Below, piece after piece: positions 25,901 through 33,918 of a stretch of DNA of 46,728 bases. The stretch spans positions 1 to 46,728 of the forward strand of contig JAFGLR010000134.1 of the NCBI GenBank assembly GCA_016927955.1, given 5' to 3'. The notes beneath the pieces are model-generated. The model worked only from the letters and a program-made list of their open reading frames with translations. It ran no database searches and was not told the DNA's origin. Positions within the stretch are counted from its first letter, which is position 1, and each line of letters opens with the position of its first letter. A program made the translations under genes and the position numbers. Source of the stretch: Dehalococcoidales bacterium. GTDB taxonomy: Bacteria; Chloroflexota; Dehalococcoidia; Dehalococcoidales; JAFGLR01.

Positions 25901-28576
25901 ATGGATAATATAAAAGCGTTCTTTTCACCTGATAGCGTGGTCGTGGTCGGAGCTTCGGATAAGCAAGGTTCCGTAGCTAATGCCATATTAAAAAACCTGC
26001 TTGCAGGTAAAGATAAGCGGAAGGTCTTTACCGTAGGGACTAAAGGTAAAGCATATGATCTGCCTAAGTTTGATAATATAAGTTTACTTCCGGAGACCCC
26101 CGATTTAGCCGTTATCGTTACCAGAGCTGATACTGTCCCCGATATTATGGAAGAGTGCGCTAAAATCGGTATTAAATCGGTTATTGTTATTTCCTCAGGA
26201 TTTAAAGAAGTCGGTGACGAAGGAAAAGCCAGAGAAGATAGAGTAATCAAGATTGCTCGTAAAAACGGTATGCACATTCTGGGTCCAAACTGTATCGGTG
26301 TAATCAGACCATCCAGTAATTTAAACGCTACTTTCTCGGATAGAGTTCCAAAGCCGGGCTATGTTACCTTTCTTTCACAAAGCGGGGCGCTTGGTACGGC
26401 CGTATTGGACTGGGCAGTCAGTCAGGATATCGGTTTCAGCTCTTTTGTTTCATTAGGTTCTATGGTAGACTTGGACTTTGGTGATTTAATCGATTACTTC
26501 GGTACCGATCCGGAAACCAGAAGCATTATTATTTATATGGAATCGATTGGTAGCGAATTAAAGAATGCCCGTAAATTCATGAGTGCGGCAAAAGGTTTCG
26601 CACGAAACAAACCGATTATCATATTAAAACCTGGTAAATTTCCGGAAAGCACAGCAGCCGCAATGTCTCATACCGGTGCCATGGTGGGAGTAGATGCATA
26701 TTATGATGCTGCTTTCGACCGTTCCGGTGCAATACGGGTTGAGGAAATAAAAGACCTGTTTAACTGTGCGGCGATATTAAATACTTCCTACTTACCAAAA
26801 GACCCGCGTCTGGCAATCGTCACGAATGCCGGCGGGCCGGGAGTTTTAGCTACCGACGCTTTAATAACACTTTCAGGTAAACTAGCGAAATTAAACGATA
26901 AAACAATAAAAGACCTGAATGAAGCAATGCCTCCTTCATGGAGTAAGAGCAACCCCATTGACGTATTAGGTGATGCCACTCCCCAGCGTTTTGCTAAAGC
27001 TATAAATATCGCCCTACAAGACCAAGGAGTAGGCGGTTTGCTCGTTATTTACGTTCCAACGTCAATTACAACGGCAAGTGCTCTTGCTCAAGAACTGGTC
27101 AAGCTAAAACCAACCCTTAATAAACCTATATTAACTGTTATGATGGGCGGTGCCGATGCTGCTAAAGCCAGACAATACCTTTATGAAAACGGTATACCGA
27201 GTTACGAATTTCCCGAAGAAGCTATCCAAACATATTTATATATGTATAAGTATAAGGGTAATCTCGACCTTTTATACGAAGCTCCAGAACAGTTATTAAT
27301 GGATATCGGGGCTCCCAAAAATTATTTAAAAATGATGATGCGGAACGCTCTGAAAAGCGGACGGACGTTGTTAAATGAAGAGGAATCGAAGAATCTGCTG
27401 ACTGCTTACAGGATAAACTCGACAGTACCCAAACCCGCCAGGACTGTTGAGGAAGCGGTTGCCCTGGCACAAGAAATGGGATATCCGGTAGTAATGAAAA
27501 TAAATTCCCCAAATATTTCGCATAAGTCGGATATCGGCGGTGTGAAACTTGGTTTAAATAACCCTGAAGCTGTGCGAAAAACTTTCGATGATATGGTGGC
27601 CAATGTAAAGAAAAAACAACCTAATGCAAACATAACCGGTGTAACGATACAAAAAATGATTACCGGCTATGATTATGAACTTATTATCGGTAGTAAAAAA
27701 GATAATGTACTGGGTCCGGTAATTATGTTTGGGGCGGGAGGCACCAGTGCCGAGTTTTATAAAGACATAGCAGTAGGATTACCGCCATTAAACCAGACGT
27801 TGGCCAGGCGTCTAGTCGAGAAAACTAAAATTTACAAGATGCTATCTGAAGGGTTCCGTAATAATCTGCCGGTTAACTTACTGACAATCGATGAAGTACT
27901 GGTGAAAATATCCAATATTATTATAGACTTTCCGGAAATTAAAGAGCTGGATATCAACCCGCTGGTAATCAAGAAGGATGCGATTGCTCTGGATGCACGG
28001 GTAATACTCGATGATAAAGTTATAAACGGAGAACAATACGGTCACTTAATCATATCTCCTTACCCGGTGAAATATATCGAAACCTGGACAACTAAAGATG
28101 ATAAGTCTCTAACTCTGAGACCGATTCGACCTGAAGATGAGATAATGGAAAAAGAGTTACTCGCCGGATTGTCCGAGGAAACACAAAGATTCCGTTTCTT
28201 TGAACCATTAAAAGACATTACCCATGAAATGCTAATCCGGTATTGTAACATAGATTACGAGCGGGAAATGGCGTTTGTCGCAGAATATAATGTCGGCAAG
28301 AAAAAACGTATTGTAGGTGTTAGCCGGTTGATAATCAACGCAGACCTGCAAACAGCCGAATACGCTGTACTGGTAGCTGATGATTTTACCAACCTTGGAT
28401 TGGGGTTAAAATTGAGCGATAAAATCGTAGGCTTTGCAAAAGAGAAAAATCTTAAAAGAGTATTCGCGATAACGCTGGATGACAACAAGCGAATGAAGGC
28501 TTTAGGCCGGAAACTAGGTTTCATAACTAAAGAACGGCAAAATAATGAAATAGAACTGGTTCTCGAATTCGATTAG
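25901..28576 (+). CDS. ADP-forming acyl-CoA synthetase fused to GNAT acetyltransferase domain
   Basis: 891 aa. CoA-binding domain at about 1-130 (VVVGASDKQGSVANAILKNL); succinyl-CoA-synthetase-alpha-like domain with SHTGAMVG, whose His is the expected phosphorylation site (about residue 262); ATP-grasp at about 490-700 (EMGYPVVMKINSPNISHKSDIGGV); GNAT domain at about 725-890 (LRPIRPEDE, LGLGLKLSDKIV). The architecture is that of Pat/YfiQ-type protein acetyltransferases and of ADP-forming acetyl-CoA synthetases with an added GNAT. The His is present, so ligase activity remains possible. Three ATATTGAG copies stand just upstream. Confidence 0.88.
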   Translation: MDNIKAFFSPDSVVVVGASDKQGSVANAILKNLLAGKDKRKVFTVGTKGKAYDLPKFDNISLLPETPDLAVIVTRADTVPDIMEECAKIGIKSVIVISSGFKEVGDEGKAREDRVIKIARKNGMHILGPNCIGVIRPSSNLNATFSDRVPKPGYVTFLSQSGALGTAVLDWAVSQDIGFSSFVSLGSMVDLDFGDLIDYFGTDPETRSIIIYMESIGSELKNARKFMSAAKGFARNKPIIILKPGKFPESTAAAMSHTGAMVGVDAYYDAAFDRSGAIRVEEIKDLFNCAAILNTSYLPKDPRLAIVTNAGGPGVLATDALITLSGKLAKLNDKTIKDLNEAMPPSWSKSNPIDVLGDATPQRFAKAINIALQDQGVGGLLVIYVPTSITTASALAQELVKLKPTLNKPILTVMMGGADAAKARQYLYENGIPSYEFPEEAIQTYLYMYKYKGNLDLLYEAPEQLLMDIGAPKNYLKMMMRNALKSGRTLLNEEESKNLLTAYRINSTVPKPARTVEEAVALAQEMGYPVVMKINSPNISHKSDIGGVKLGLNNPEAVRKTFDDMVANVKKKQPNANITGVTIQKMITGYDYELIIGSKKDNVLGPVIMFGAGGTSAEFYKDIAVGLPPLNQTLARRLVEKTKIYKMLSEGFRNNLPVNLLTIDEVLVKISNIIIDFPEIKELDINPLVIKKDAIALDARVILDDKVINGEQYGHLIISPYPVKYIETWTTKDDKSLTLRPIRPEDEIMEKELLAGLSEETQRFRFFEPLKDITHEMLIRYCNIDYEREMAFVAEYNVGKKKRIVGVSRLIINADLQTAEYAVLVADDFTNLGLGLKLSDKIVGFAKEKNLKRVFAITLDDNKRMKALGRKLGFITKERQNNEIELVLEFD

Positions 28577-28607
28577 CCAAGCTACCAGTCGTTCAATACA
28601 TTTTTCC

Positions 28608-28637
28608 TTGACAGTTAGAAGAATAACTTAGTATTAT
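28608..28637 (+). promoter_or_regulatory. Sigma70-type promoter of the BcrCBDA-like operon
   Basis: TTGACA (28608-28613), an 18-bp spacer, then TATTAT (28632-28637). The palindromic operator begins 14 bp after the -10 box. Confidence 0.65.
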
Positions 28638-28651
28638 TGTTTAAAACGTAT

Positions 28652-28668
28652 ACCTAGAGCATCTAGGT
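28652..28668. promoter_or_regulatory. Operator palindrome ACCTAGA-N3-TCTAGGT, site 1
   Basis: Perfect 7-bp arms with a GCA spacer, placed where the transcript start region should be, hence probably a repressor site. The same arms and spacer length occur at 33048-33064. Confidence 0.75.
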
Positions 28669-28700
28669 GCATATTGGAAGATTTTTTGCGTAAGGAAGAT

Positions 28701-29852
28701 ATGGGTGAAACAAAACTAGATTCATTAGAACTTTTTCGAGAAGTAAACCGGACTTTTCCTAATACTAAAGAAATCCAGGTATTAAAAGAGCAGGGCGGCA
28801 AAGTATTTGGCTGGCTCTGTACTTATGTTCCGGAAGAAATAATCATTGCGGCTGGAGCACTTCCAATACGTATTACCGGATATAACCAGGAAGTTGAACT
28901 TGAAGACGGTAACGCTTACCTTTACATCAATAATTGTTCTTTTTCCCGCAGTTGTTTACAGATGGGCTTGCGGGGAGAATACGCTTATCTAGACGGAGTA
29001 ATCGGCGGTTCTACCTGTGATGGAGCCCGTCGTTTATTCGATTTATGGCGTTATTATATCGACCTACCGTTCTCGCATATTCTCACCGTACCGCGAAAAT
29101 ACACTGATGAAGCTCATAAGTTGTATTATGAACAGGTTTTACAATTTAAAGAAGCGTTCGAAAAGTACCTTAACATAACAATTACCGATGAAGCATTATT
29201 AAAGTCAATAACAGTTTTAAACGAGTCCCGAGAATTACTAAAGAAACTCTATGAGCTACGGAAATTACCTCAACCGCCGATAACCGGTACGGAAACAATG
29301 GAAGTGTTAAATGCTAGCTTCAGGATGCCTAAAGAACAGTTTAATCAATATTTAAAGCAATTATTACAGGAACTCGATAGTTCCGATATTAAACACTCCT
29401 GCAAGGCCAGATTGATGGTAACCGGCAGTGTGATGAACAATCCGGAATTTATTAAATCGATTGAAGACCTTGGGGCATTAGTAGTAACCGATGAATTATG
29501 CTCCAGTACACGCTATTGGTCGGACCCGGTCATTCTGGACGGACGCCCTCCGCTTGAGGCTATATCGAGGCGTTACCTGAATAACTTTCCCTGTGCCAGG
29601 ATGGTGCCCTCCGATGGCCGTTTTGACCGGATTATAGAACTGGTGAAAGATTATAAAGTAGATGGCGTCATCAGCCAGATTATTAGATATTGTGTGCCTT
29701 ATGCCCATGACTTGCCTTTAATTACAAGTAAGCTTAAAGAAATTAACACACCCACTTTATCTCTAGACGTAGAGTATGGTACCTCAGGTTCTGGACAAAT
29801 CCGGACCAGGGTACAGGCATTTTTAGAAATGCTGGAGACGAAGAGGAAATGA
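28701..29852 (+). CDS. BcrC/BadD/HgdB-family 2-hydroxyacyl-CoA dehydratase or benzoyl-CoA reductase subunit
   Basis: 383 aa from ATG 28701, with AAGGA 4 nt upstream; a TTG at 28674 (AGGTG upstream, track start) is the alternative. The 43-kDa size resembles BcrC of class I benzoyl-CoA reductase. Family signs: GWLCTYVPEEIIIAAGALPIRI, NNCSFSRSCLQMGLRG, GSTCDGARRLFDLW and VTDELCSSTRYW, whose Cys residues would bind a [4Fe-4S] cluster. It would form the catalytic pair with the next gene. Whether the substrate is an aromatic CoA or a 2-hydroxyacyl-CoA cannot be decided from sequence. Confidence 0.85.
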   Translation: MGETKLDSLELFREVNRTFPNTKEIQVLKEQGGKVFGWLCTYVPEEIIIAAGALPIRITGYNQEVELEDGNAYLYINNCSFSRSCLQMGLRGEYAYLDGVIGGSTCDGARRLFDLWRYYIDLPFSHILTVPRKYTDEAHKLYYEQVLQFKEAFEKYLNITITDEALLKSITVLNESRELLKKLYELRKLPQPPITGTETMEVLNASFRMPKEQFNQYLKQLLQELDSSDIKHSCKARLMVTGSVMNNPEFIKSIEDLGALVVTDELCSSTRYWSDPVILDGRPPLEAISRRYLNNFPCARMVPSDGRFDRIIELVKDYKVDGVISQIIRYCVPYAHDLPLITSKLKEINTPTLSLDVEYGTSGSGQIRTRVQAFLEMLETKRK

Positions 29853-31117
29853 CCGTAACGCAAGAAGTAACCAAAATAGATTCCCTTATTCGAATGGTCA
29901 ATTATATGGCCCGGATGAATAAATCCCGTCCGAATGCCAGGAAATCCCAGACCATGTATTTCGATATGCTTGTGGAATATTATTCACGTATACGCGATGC
30001 AAAAAAGAACGGGGAGTTTCTTGCTTCTCATACGGTATTTTTCCCAACCGAAATTCTGTATGCGATGGACATTGTTCCGATGCATACCGAGATGACAACC
30101 TGGTTAATCGCTTTATTTCTTAAAGAACAGGCAAATTTATTATCTAAAAGTGCTGAGTTGGGTCTGTCACCGGAAATATGTTCACCCCATAGGGGAGTGG
30201 CCGGCATACTCGCTTCAAAATATATTCCCCGGCCGGATGCTGTTCTCTGGTCAAACTTAATTTGCGATAACACTGCCAAATCAGGTGAACTGATGATGGA
30301 GCTTAACGGCAGCCCCGGTTACTTTGTTGATAACCCATTCCAGTGTTCGCAAGGCGAATTGGATTATTTGGTCAGTGAATTGAAGGGTATGATTGAATTC
30401 TTGGAGAGATTGTCCGGTAAGAAAATGAACTGGAACAAGCTCTCGGAATTGATTGAAAATACCAATACAGAGATAGCACTTTATCGGGAAATCAGCGAGT
30501 TAAGAAAAGCTACTCCTTCACCTGCTTCGATTTTAAGCTATTTGGAACTACTTGCTGCCGATTATATGTTTCCCGGACAAGCACAAGCAGAACAATACCT
30601 GACCCGGTTCCGTGATGAATTGAAGGAAATGATAAAAAACGGGATAGGGGCCGTACCGCAAGAGCGGTTCCGTTTGATGACTTTATTCATCCCCCCTGTG
30701 TTTTTAATCGCCTATTTGGGTTCTTTATATGAAGAACTGGGAGTTGTCAGCGTTACCGAACCGATGTTTTTCCAGTGGCCCGAATTTAAATTAGACCCAT
30801 CTAAGCCGCTGGAAAGCGTAGCGAAAAAATCGTTTATGATACCGGAACGGCGTAGTATGTACGGTCCGTTAAGCGACGTTTCTTTGCAGGATATTACCGA
30901 TTGTGCTCAGCAGTATAAAATCGATGGTGCCGTGTATTGGGCTTTTATGGGATGCCGGCACACCTGTGCGACGATAAAAATAGTTAAAGAAAAACTTAAC
31001 GAAATCGATATTCCGATGCTAACAATCGATTGCGACCTCGTTGACCCAACGATCACATCGGAAGAAGAAGTACGAGGGAAAGTGGAACAATTCTGTGAAT
31101 TGCTGGAAGACCGCTAG
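29849..31117 (+). CDS. BcrB/HgdB-family subunit (second catalytic-type subunit)
   Basis: 422 aa, about 48 kDa, overlapping the previous stop (ATGA). It shares the fold of its neighbour: HTVFFPTEILYAMDIVPMHTEM, EICSPHRGVAGI, LWSNLICDNTAKSGELM and WAFMGCRHTCATIKIVKEKL, with Cys residues spread as in the HgdA/BcrB type. In the known complexes the two related subunits make a heterodimer holding one or two [4Fe-4S] clusters. It is strictly coupled to the upstream gene and followed 3 bp later by the first ATPase. Confidence 0.82.
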   Translation: MTVTQEVTKIDSLIRMVNYMARMNKSRPNARKSQTMYFDMLVEYYSRIRDAKKNGEFLASHTVFFPTEILYAMDIVPMHTEMTTWLIALFLKEQANLLSKSAELGLSPEICSPHRGVAGILASKYIPRPDAVLWSNLICDNTAKSGELMMELNGSPGYFVDNPFQCSQGELDYLVSELKGMIEFLERLSGKKMNWNKLSELIENTNTEIALYREISELRKATPSPASILSYLELLAADYMFPGQAQAEQYLTRFRDELKEMIKNGIGAVPQERFRLMTLFIPPVFLIAYLGSLYEELGVVSVTEPMFFQWPEFKLDPSKPLESVAKKSFMIPERRSMYGPLSDVSLQDITDCAQQYKIDGAVYWAFMGCRHTCATIKIVKEKLNEIDIPMLTIDCDLVDPTITSEEEVRGKVEQFCELLEDR

Positions 31118-31120
31118 ATT

Positions 31121-31909
31121 ATGAATACTATCGGTATCGATATCGGCAGTCTCAATACAAAAGTAGTGCTACTTGGCGATAATGCCATAATCGGCAGTAG
31201 CATTATTCCGACCGGTGAAGAATCGGCAGAATCGGCTAAACAGGCTATTACCGAAGCGTTAAAACAAGCCGGTTTAAGTCAAGACGGCCTTCCGATTGTA
31301 GCTACCGGAATCGGCAGCAAGTCAGCCGCTTTTATAACTCAACAAAAGACGATTACTACTTGCATGGCAAGGGGCGTCCGTTATTTGTTCCCGGCAGTAC
31401 GGATGGCTATCGATATGGGTGCGGAAAGCACCACTGTAATTAAAATAAATGAACGCGGCAAACTTGCCGATTGGACAAACCAGGATAAGTGTGCCTCCGG
31501 TACAGGATTATTTTTACAGCAAATGGCCAAATTGATGGCGATGTCCATGGATGAAATGGCTGTATTCTCTTTACAGGCTAAATCAAGAGCGGAAATTACT
31601 AATACCTGTGCAGTATTTGCGGAATCCGAAGTTATTTCCCACGTGCACCGCGTACCGCCGACACCGAGAGAAGATTTAGTGGCAGGTATTTATTACTCAG
31701 TTGTCAGCCGTGTTATTTCTTTATGTAAGAGGGTGGGTATCGAAAAGGAAATTGCTGTGATCGGTGGAGTAGCTAAAAATATCGGTTTAATTACAATATT
31801 AGAAACAGAACTGGGATGCCAGGTAGCGAAACCGGTTGAACCTCAAACAGTAGTTGCTTTAGGAGCGGCGATTATCGCCCGGGAAAATGCCGAGAAGGGT
31901 ATTAAATAG
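31121..31909 (+). CDS. Acyl-CoA dehydratase activase / BcrD-like ATPase
   Basis: 262 aa of the ASKHA (acetate kinase/Hsp70/actin) fold. MNTIGIDIGSLNTKVVLL is the phosphate-1 loop, AIDMGAESTTVIKI the phosphate-2 loop and VIGGVAKNIG the adenosine motif. DKCASGTGLF and ITNTCAVFAESEVIS provide the two Cys of the [4Fe-4S] bridge shared by the dimer. It couples ATP hydrolysis to low-potential electron transfer into the catalytic subunits. Because a second activase follows, a heterodimer of BcrA/BcrD type is likely. Confidence 0.88.
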   Translation: MNTIGIDIGSLNTKVVLLGDNAIIGSSIIPTGEESAESAKQAITEALKQAGLSQDGLPIVATGIGSKSAAFITQQKTITTCMARGVRYLFPAVRMAIDMGAESTTVIKINERGKLADWTNQDKCASGTGLFLQQMAKLMAMSMDEMAVFSLQAKSRAEITNTCAVFAESEVISHVHRVPPTPREDLVAGIYYSVVSRVISLCKRVGIEKEIAVIGGVAKNIGLITILETELGCQVAKPVEPQTVVALGAAIIARENAEKGIK

Positions 31910-32977
31910 ATGATTGTTGCCGGTATAGATATTGGTTCGCGAGCGGCAAAAACCGTTATATTAAAAGACGGAAAAATAATCTCCGCAACTATCCGCGATA
32001 CAGGGCCGGAGAGTGTGAAAACTTCCTATTTGGCAATCAATGCCACGATAGAAGGAACCGGGTTAACTTTAGATAATGTCGATTATATAGTCGCAACAGG
32101 ATACGGCCGTGTTTTAGTACCCTTTGCAAAAGAAAACGTTTCAGAAATAAGCTGTCATGCCCGCGGTATTAATTATTTTTATCCATCGGTTACAACAATT
32201 CTGGATATGGGCGGACAGGATTGTAAGGCGATACGAGTCGATCAAGAAGGGCACGTGAACAACTTTGTAATGAATGATAAATGTGCCGGCGGTACCGGAC
32301 GTTTCCTGGAAATGATTGCGGATGTGCTAGGAACAAAGCTGACGGATATTGGTGATGTAGCATTACAATCGAAGAATACCATACCTTTCAACACAGTCTG
32401 TGCAGTATTTGCCAAAACTGAGGCGATATCGTATTTAAGGCGTGGTGAGTCACGAAGTGATATTTTAGCCGGGTTGAATGATGCCATCGCCACACGCTGC
32501 CTTAATTTATTAAAAAAGGTCGGCATCGAAAAAGATTTCACTATCACCGGCGGCATCGCTAAAAATAAAGGTATGGTTGCTAAAATTAAAGAGAGAGTTG
32601 GACTGGAACCTTTACTGGCAGAAGACCCGCAGCTCATTGGAGCTCTGGGTGCTGCGTTATTCGCCCAGGAACGATTAATGGGTAAAAGTACCGGAGAACA
32701 GGGCAAAATCCAATACGGATATAACGATGGCAACGGAGATTATTACATTACAATAGACCTTGCTCAATGCAATGGCTGCCGTGAGTGTGTCACAACCTGT
32801 CCGGCCGGCATATTTGAAGTATTGCAGGAAGACGGACGAAAGCCTAAAGCCAGAGTTACCGAAGCTACCCGTAAAAAACTGGCTATTTTATGCCCGGGAA
32901 TTCTATCTTGCTCCAATTCTAATAACAAAACCTGTCAGAGTGCTTGTCCACAAAAAGCAATTACTTTAACGTGGTAA
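31910..32977 (+). CDS. BcrA-like activase ATPase with C-terminal 2[4Fe-4S] ferredoxin domain
   Basis: 355 aa. Residues 1-255 form a second ASKHA activase (IVAGIDIGSRAAKTVIL, ILDMGGQDCKAI, DKCAGGTGRF, FNTVCAVFAKTEAIS, ITGGIAKNKG). Residues about 280-355 add a ferredoxin-like domain with CNGCRECVTTCP and CQSACPQKAI, with SCSNSNNKTC completing the second cluster set. In other systems the ferredoxin donor is a separate small gene. Here the donor appears fused to the ATPase that uses it. It starts directly after the previous stop. Last gene of the operon. Confidence 0.88.
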   Translation: MIVAGIDIGSRAAKTVILKDGKIISATIRDTGPESVKTSYLAINATIEGTGLTLDNVDYIVATGYGRVLVPFAKENVSEISCHARGINYFYPSVTTILDMGGQDCKAIRVDQEGHVNNFVMNDKCAGGTGRFLEMIADVLGTKLTDIGDVALQSKNTIPFNTVCAVFAKTEAISYLRRGESRSDILAGLNDAIATRCLNLLKKVGIEKDFTITGGIAKNKGMVAKIKERVGLEPLLAEDPQLIGALGAALFAQERLMGKSTGEQGKIQYGYNDGNGDYYITIDLAQCNGCRECVTTCPAGIFEVLQEDGRKPKARVTEATRKKLAILCPGILSCSNSNNKTCQSACPQKAITLTW

Positions 32978-33006
32978 TAACTATTCAATAATGAATCGAT
33001 ACCTTA

Positions 33007-33035
33007 TTGACAAATCCATAATGAGTCGGTAATAT
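33007..33035 (+). promoter_or_regulatory. Sigma70 promoter of the fatty acid synthesis operon
   Basis: TTGACA (33007-33012), a 17-bp spacer and TAATAT (33030-33035): close to consensus. Two direct repeats TAATGARTCGRTA (32989-33001 and 33019-33031) lie 30 bp apart, the second overlapping the spacer and -10 box. Confidence 0.75.
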
Positions 33036-33047
33036 CTTTATATCTGT

Positions 33048-33064
33048 ACCTAGACTTTCTAGGT
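33048..33064. promoter_or_regulatory. Operator palindrome ACCTAGA-N3-TCTAGGT, site 2
   Basis: Identical arms to site 1 with spacer CTT; one more pair (T..A) extends it to 8 bp. It begins 12 bp after the -10 box and ends 15 bp before the first start codon, so a bound protein would block transcription start. Confidence 0.78.
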
Positions 33065-33079
33065 ATAATAGGATTGAAA

Positions 33080-33484
33080 ATGGCTCATGAAATAAAAATA
33101 AGCGATTTGGTAAAAGACTTTAAATTTCCGCCGGTAATATATTCTATCGATTCCGGTGAAGTAAATGCATATACGAAAGCCGTAGAAGACAATAATGCAA
33201 TTTATACCAATAACGGCTATATCCCGCCAATGGCTGTTGCAGCTTTAGCCATGACCACAATGGGCGAACAGATGTCTTTGCCAAGCGGCTCGATTCATGT
33301 ATCGCAAGAGTTTACCTTTTCTAATATAGTCCGACCGGGAGATAACCTTACCAGTCAGGCTTCGGTCATACGTAATATTGAGCGTGGTAAAATCCATATG
33401 CTAACTATCGGCATTGACATTACTAACCAACAGAAACAGACAGTATTACACGGAGAAACCGGGTTTATATTACCCCGGGCATAA
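33080..33484 (+). CDS. Hot-dog fold dehydratase subunit (FAS1-DH/HadA-like)
   Basis: 134 aa from ATG 33080, which has AGGA 6 nt upstream; the track start TTG 33074 is too close to that site. FPPVIYSIDSGEVNAYTKAVEDNN resembles the N-terminal MaoC-type domain that lacks the catalytic Asp-His. HVSQEFTFSNIVRPGDNLTSQASV and HGETGFIL are typical hot-dog strands. It is most likely the non-catalytic or substrate-binding partner of the next gene, as in HadA with HadB. First gene of the fatty acid operon. Confidence 0.75.
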   Translation: MAHEIKISDLVKDFKFPPVIYSIDSGEVNAYTKAVEDNNAIYTNNGYIPPMAVAALAMTTMGEQMSLPSGSIHVSQEFTFSNIVRPGDNLTSQASVIRNIERGKIHMLTIGIDITNQQKQTVLHGETGFILPRA

Positions 33485-33495
33485 GAGTAAATTCA

Positions 33496-33918
33496 GTGTA
33501 TAGACCAGACGATTTATTAATAGGAATGCCTTTAAAAGAACTTAAGAAGCTGATTAAACAGGATAGTATCAATATGTATGCTGAAGTCAGCGGCGATAAG
33601 AACCCGATACATTTAGACCCCGAATTCGGTAAAAAGATGCAACTTGGTGGGACAATTGCACATGGAATGATAATACTGGCCTATGTCTCCGAGTTTATGC
33701 TAAACAACTTTGGACCGGATTGGTTGACTACTGGTGAAATGAATATTAGATTTAAAGAACCGGCCAGGCCGGGTGATAATATAATTATCTCCGGTAAATT
33801 AACCAATATAGATAAAGATGCCGACCAAGCAAAAATAACTTGCGATATGGTTTGTCAGAACCAGAAAGAACAGGTTATCATTACCGGCGAAACGAAAGTG
33901 AGGTTAAGGACATTATGA
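33496..33918 (+). CDS. MaoC-like (R)-3-hydroxyacyl dehydratase subunit (HadB-like)
   Basis: 140 aa from a GTG start. YAEVSGDKNPIHLDPEFGKKMQLGGTIAHGMI is the hydratase-2 motif with the catalytic Asp (in GDKNPIH) and His. RFKEPARPGDNIIISGKL follows. It should dehydrate 3-hydroxyacyl-ACP together with the preceding subunit, taking the place of FabZ, which is absent here. Its stop overlaps the plsX start (ATGA). Confidence 0.85.
   Translation: MYRPDDLLIGMPLKELKKLIKQDSINMYAEVSGDKNPIHLDPEFGKKMQLGGTIAHGMIILAYVSEFMLNNFGPDWLTTGEMNIRFKEPARPGDNIIISGKLTNIDKDADQAKITCDMVCQNQKEQVIITGETKVRLRTL

Noticed and set aside
25795-26277. 160-aa minus-strand ORF
   Set aside because: Shadow of the ADP-forming acyl-CoA synthetase gene; composition rich in S, L and T without domain motifs.
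33840-33914. Upstream extension of plsX
   Set aside because: Lies in the dehydratase gene in another frame; ATG 33915 gives the canonical MKIAVDAMGGD start.
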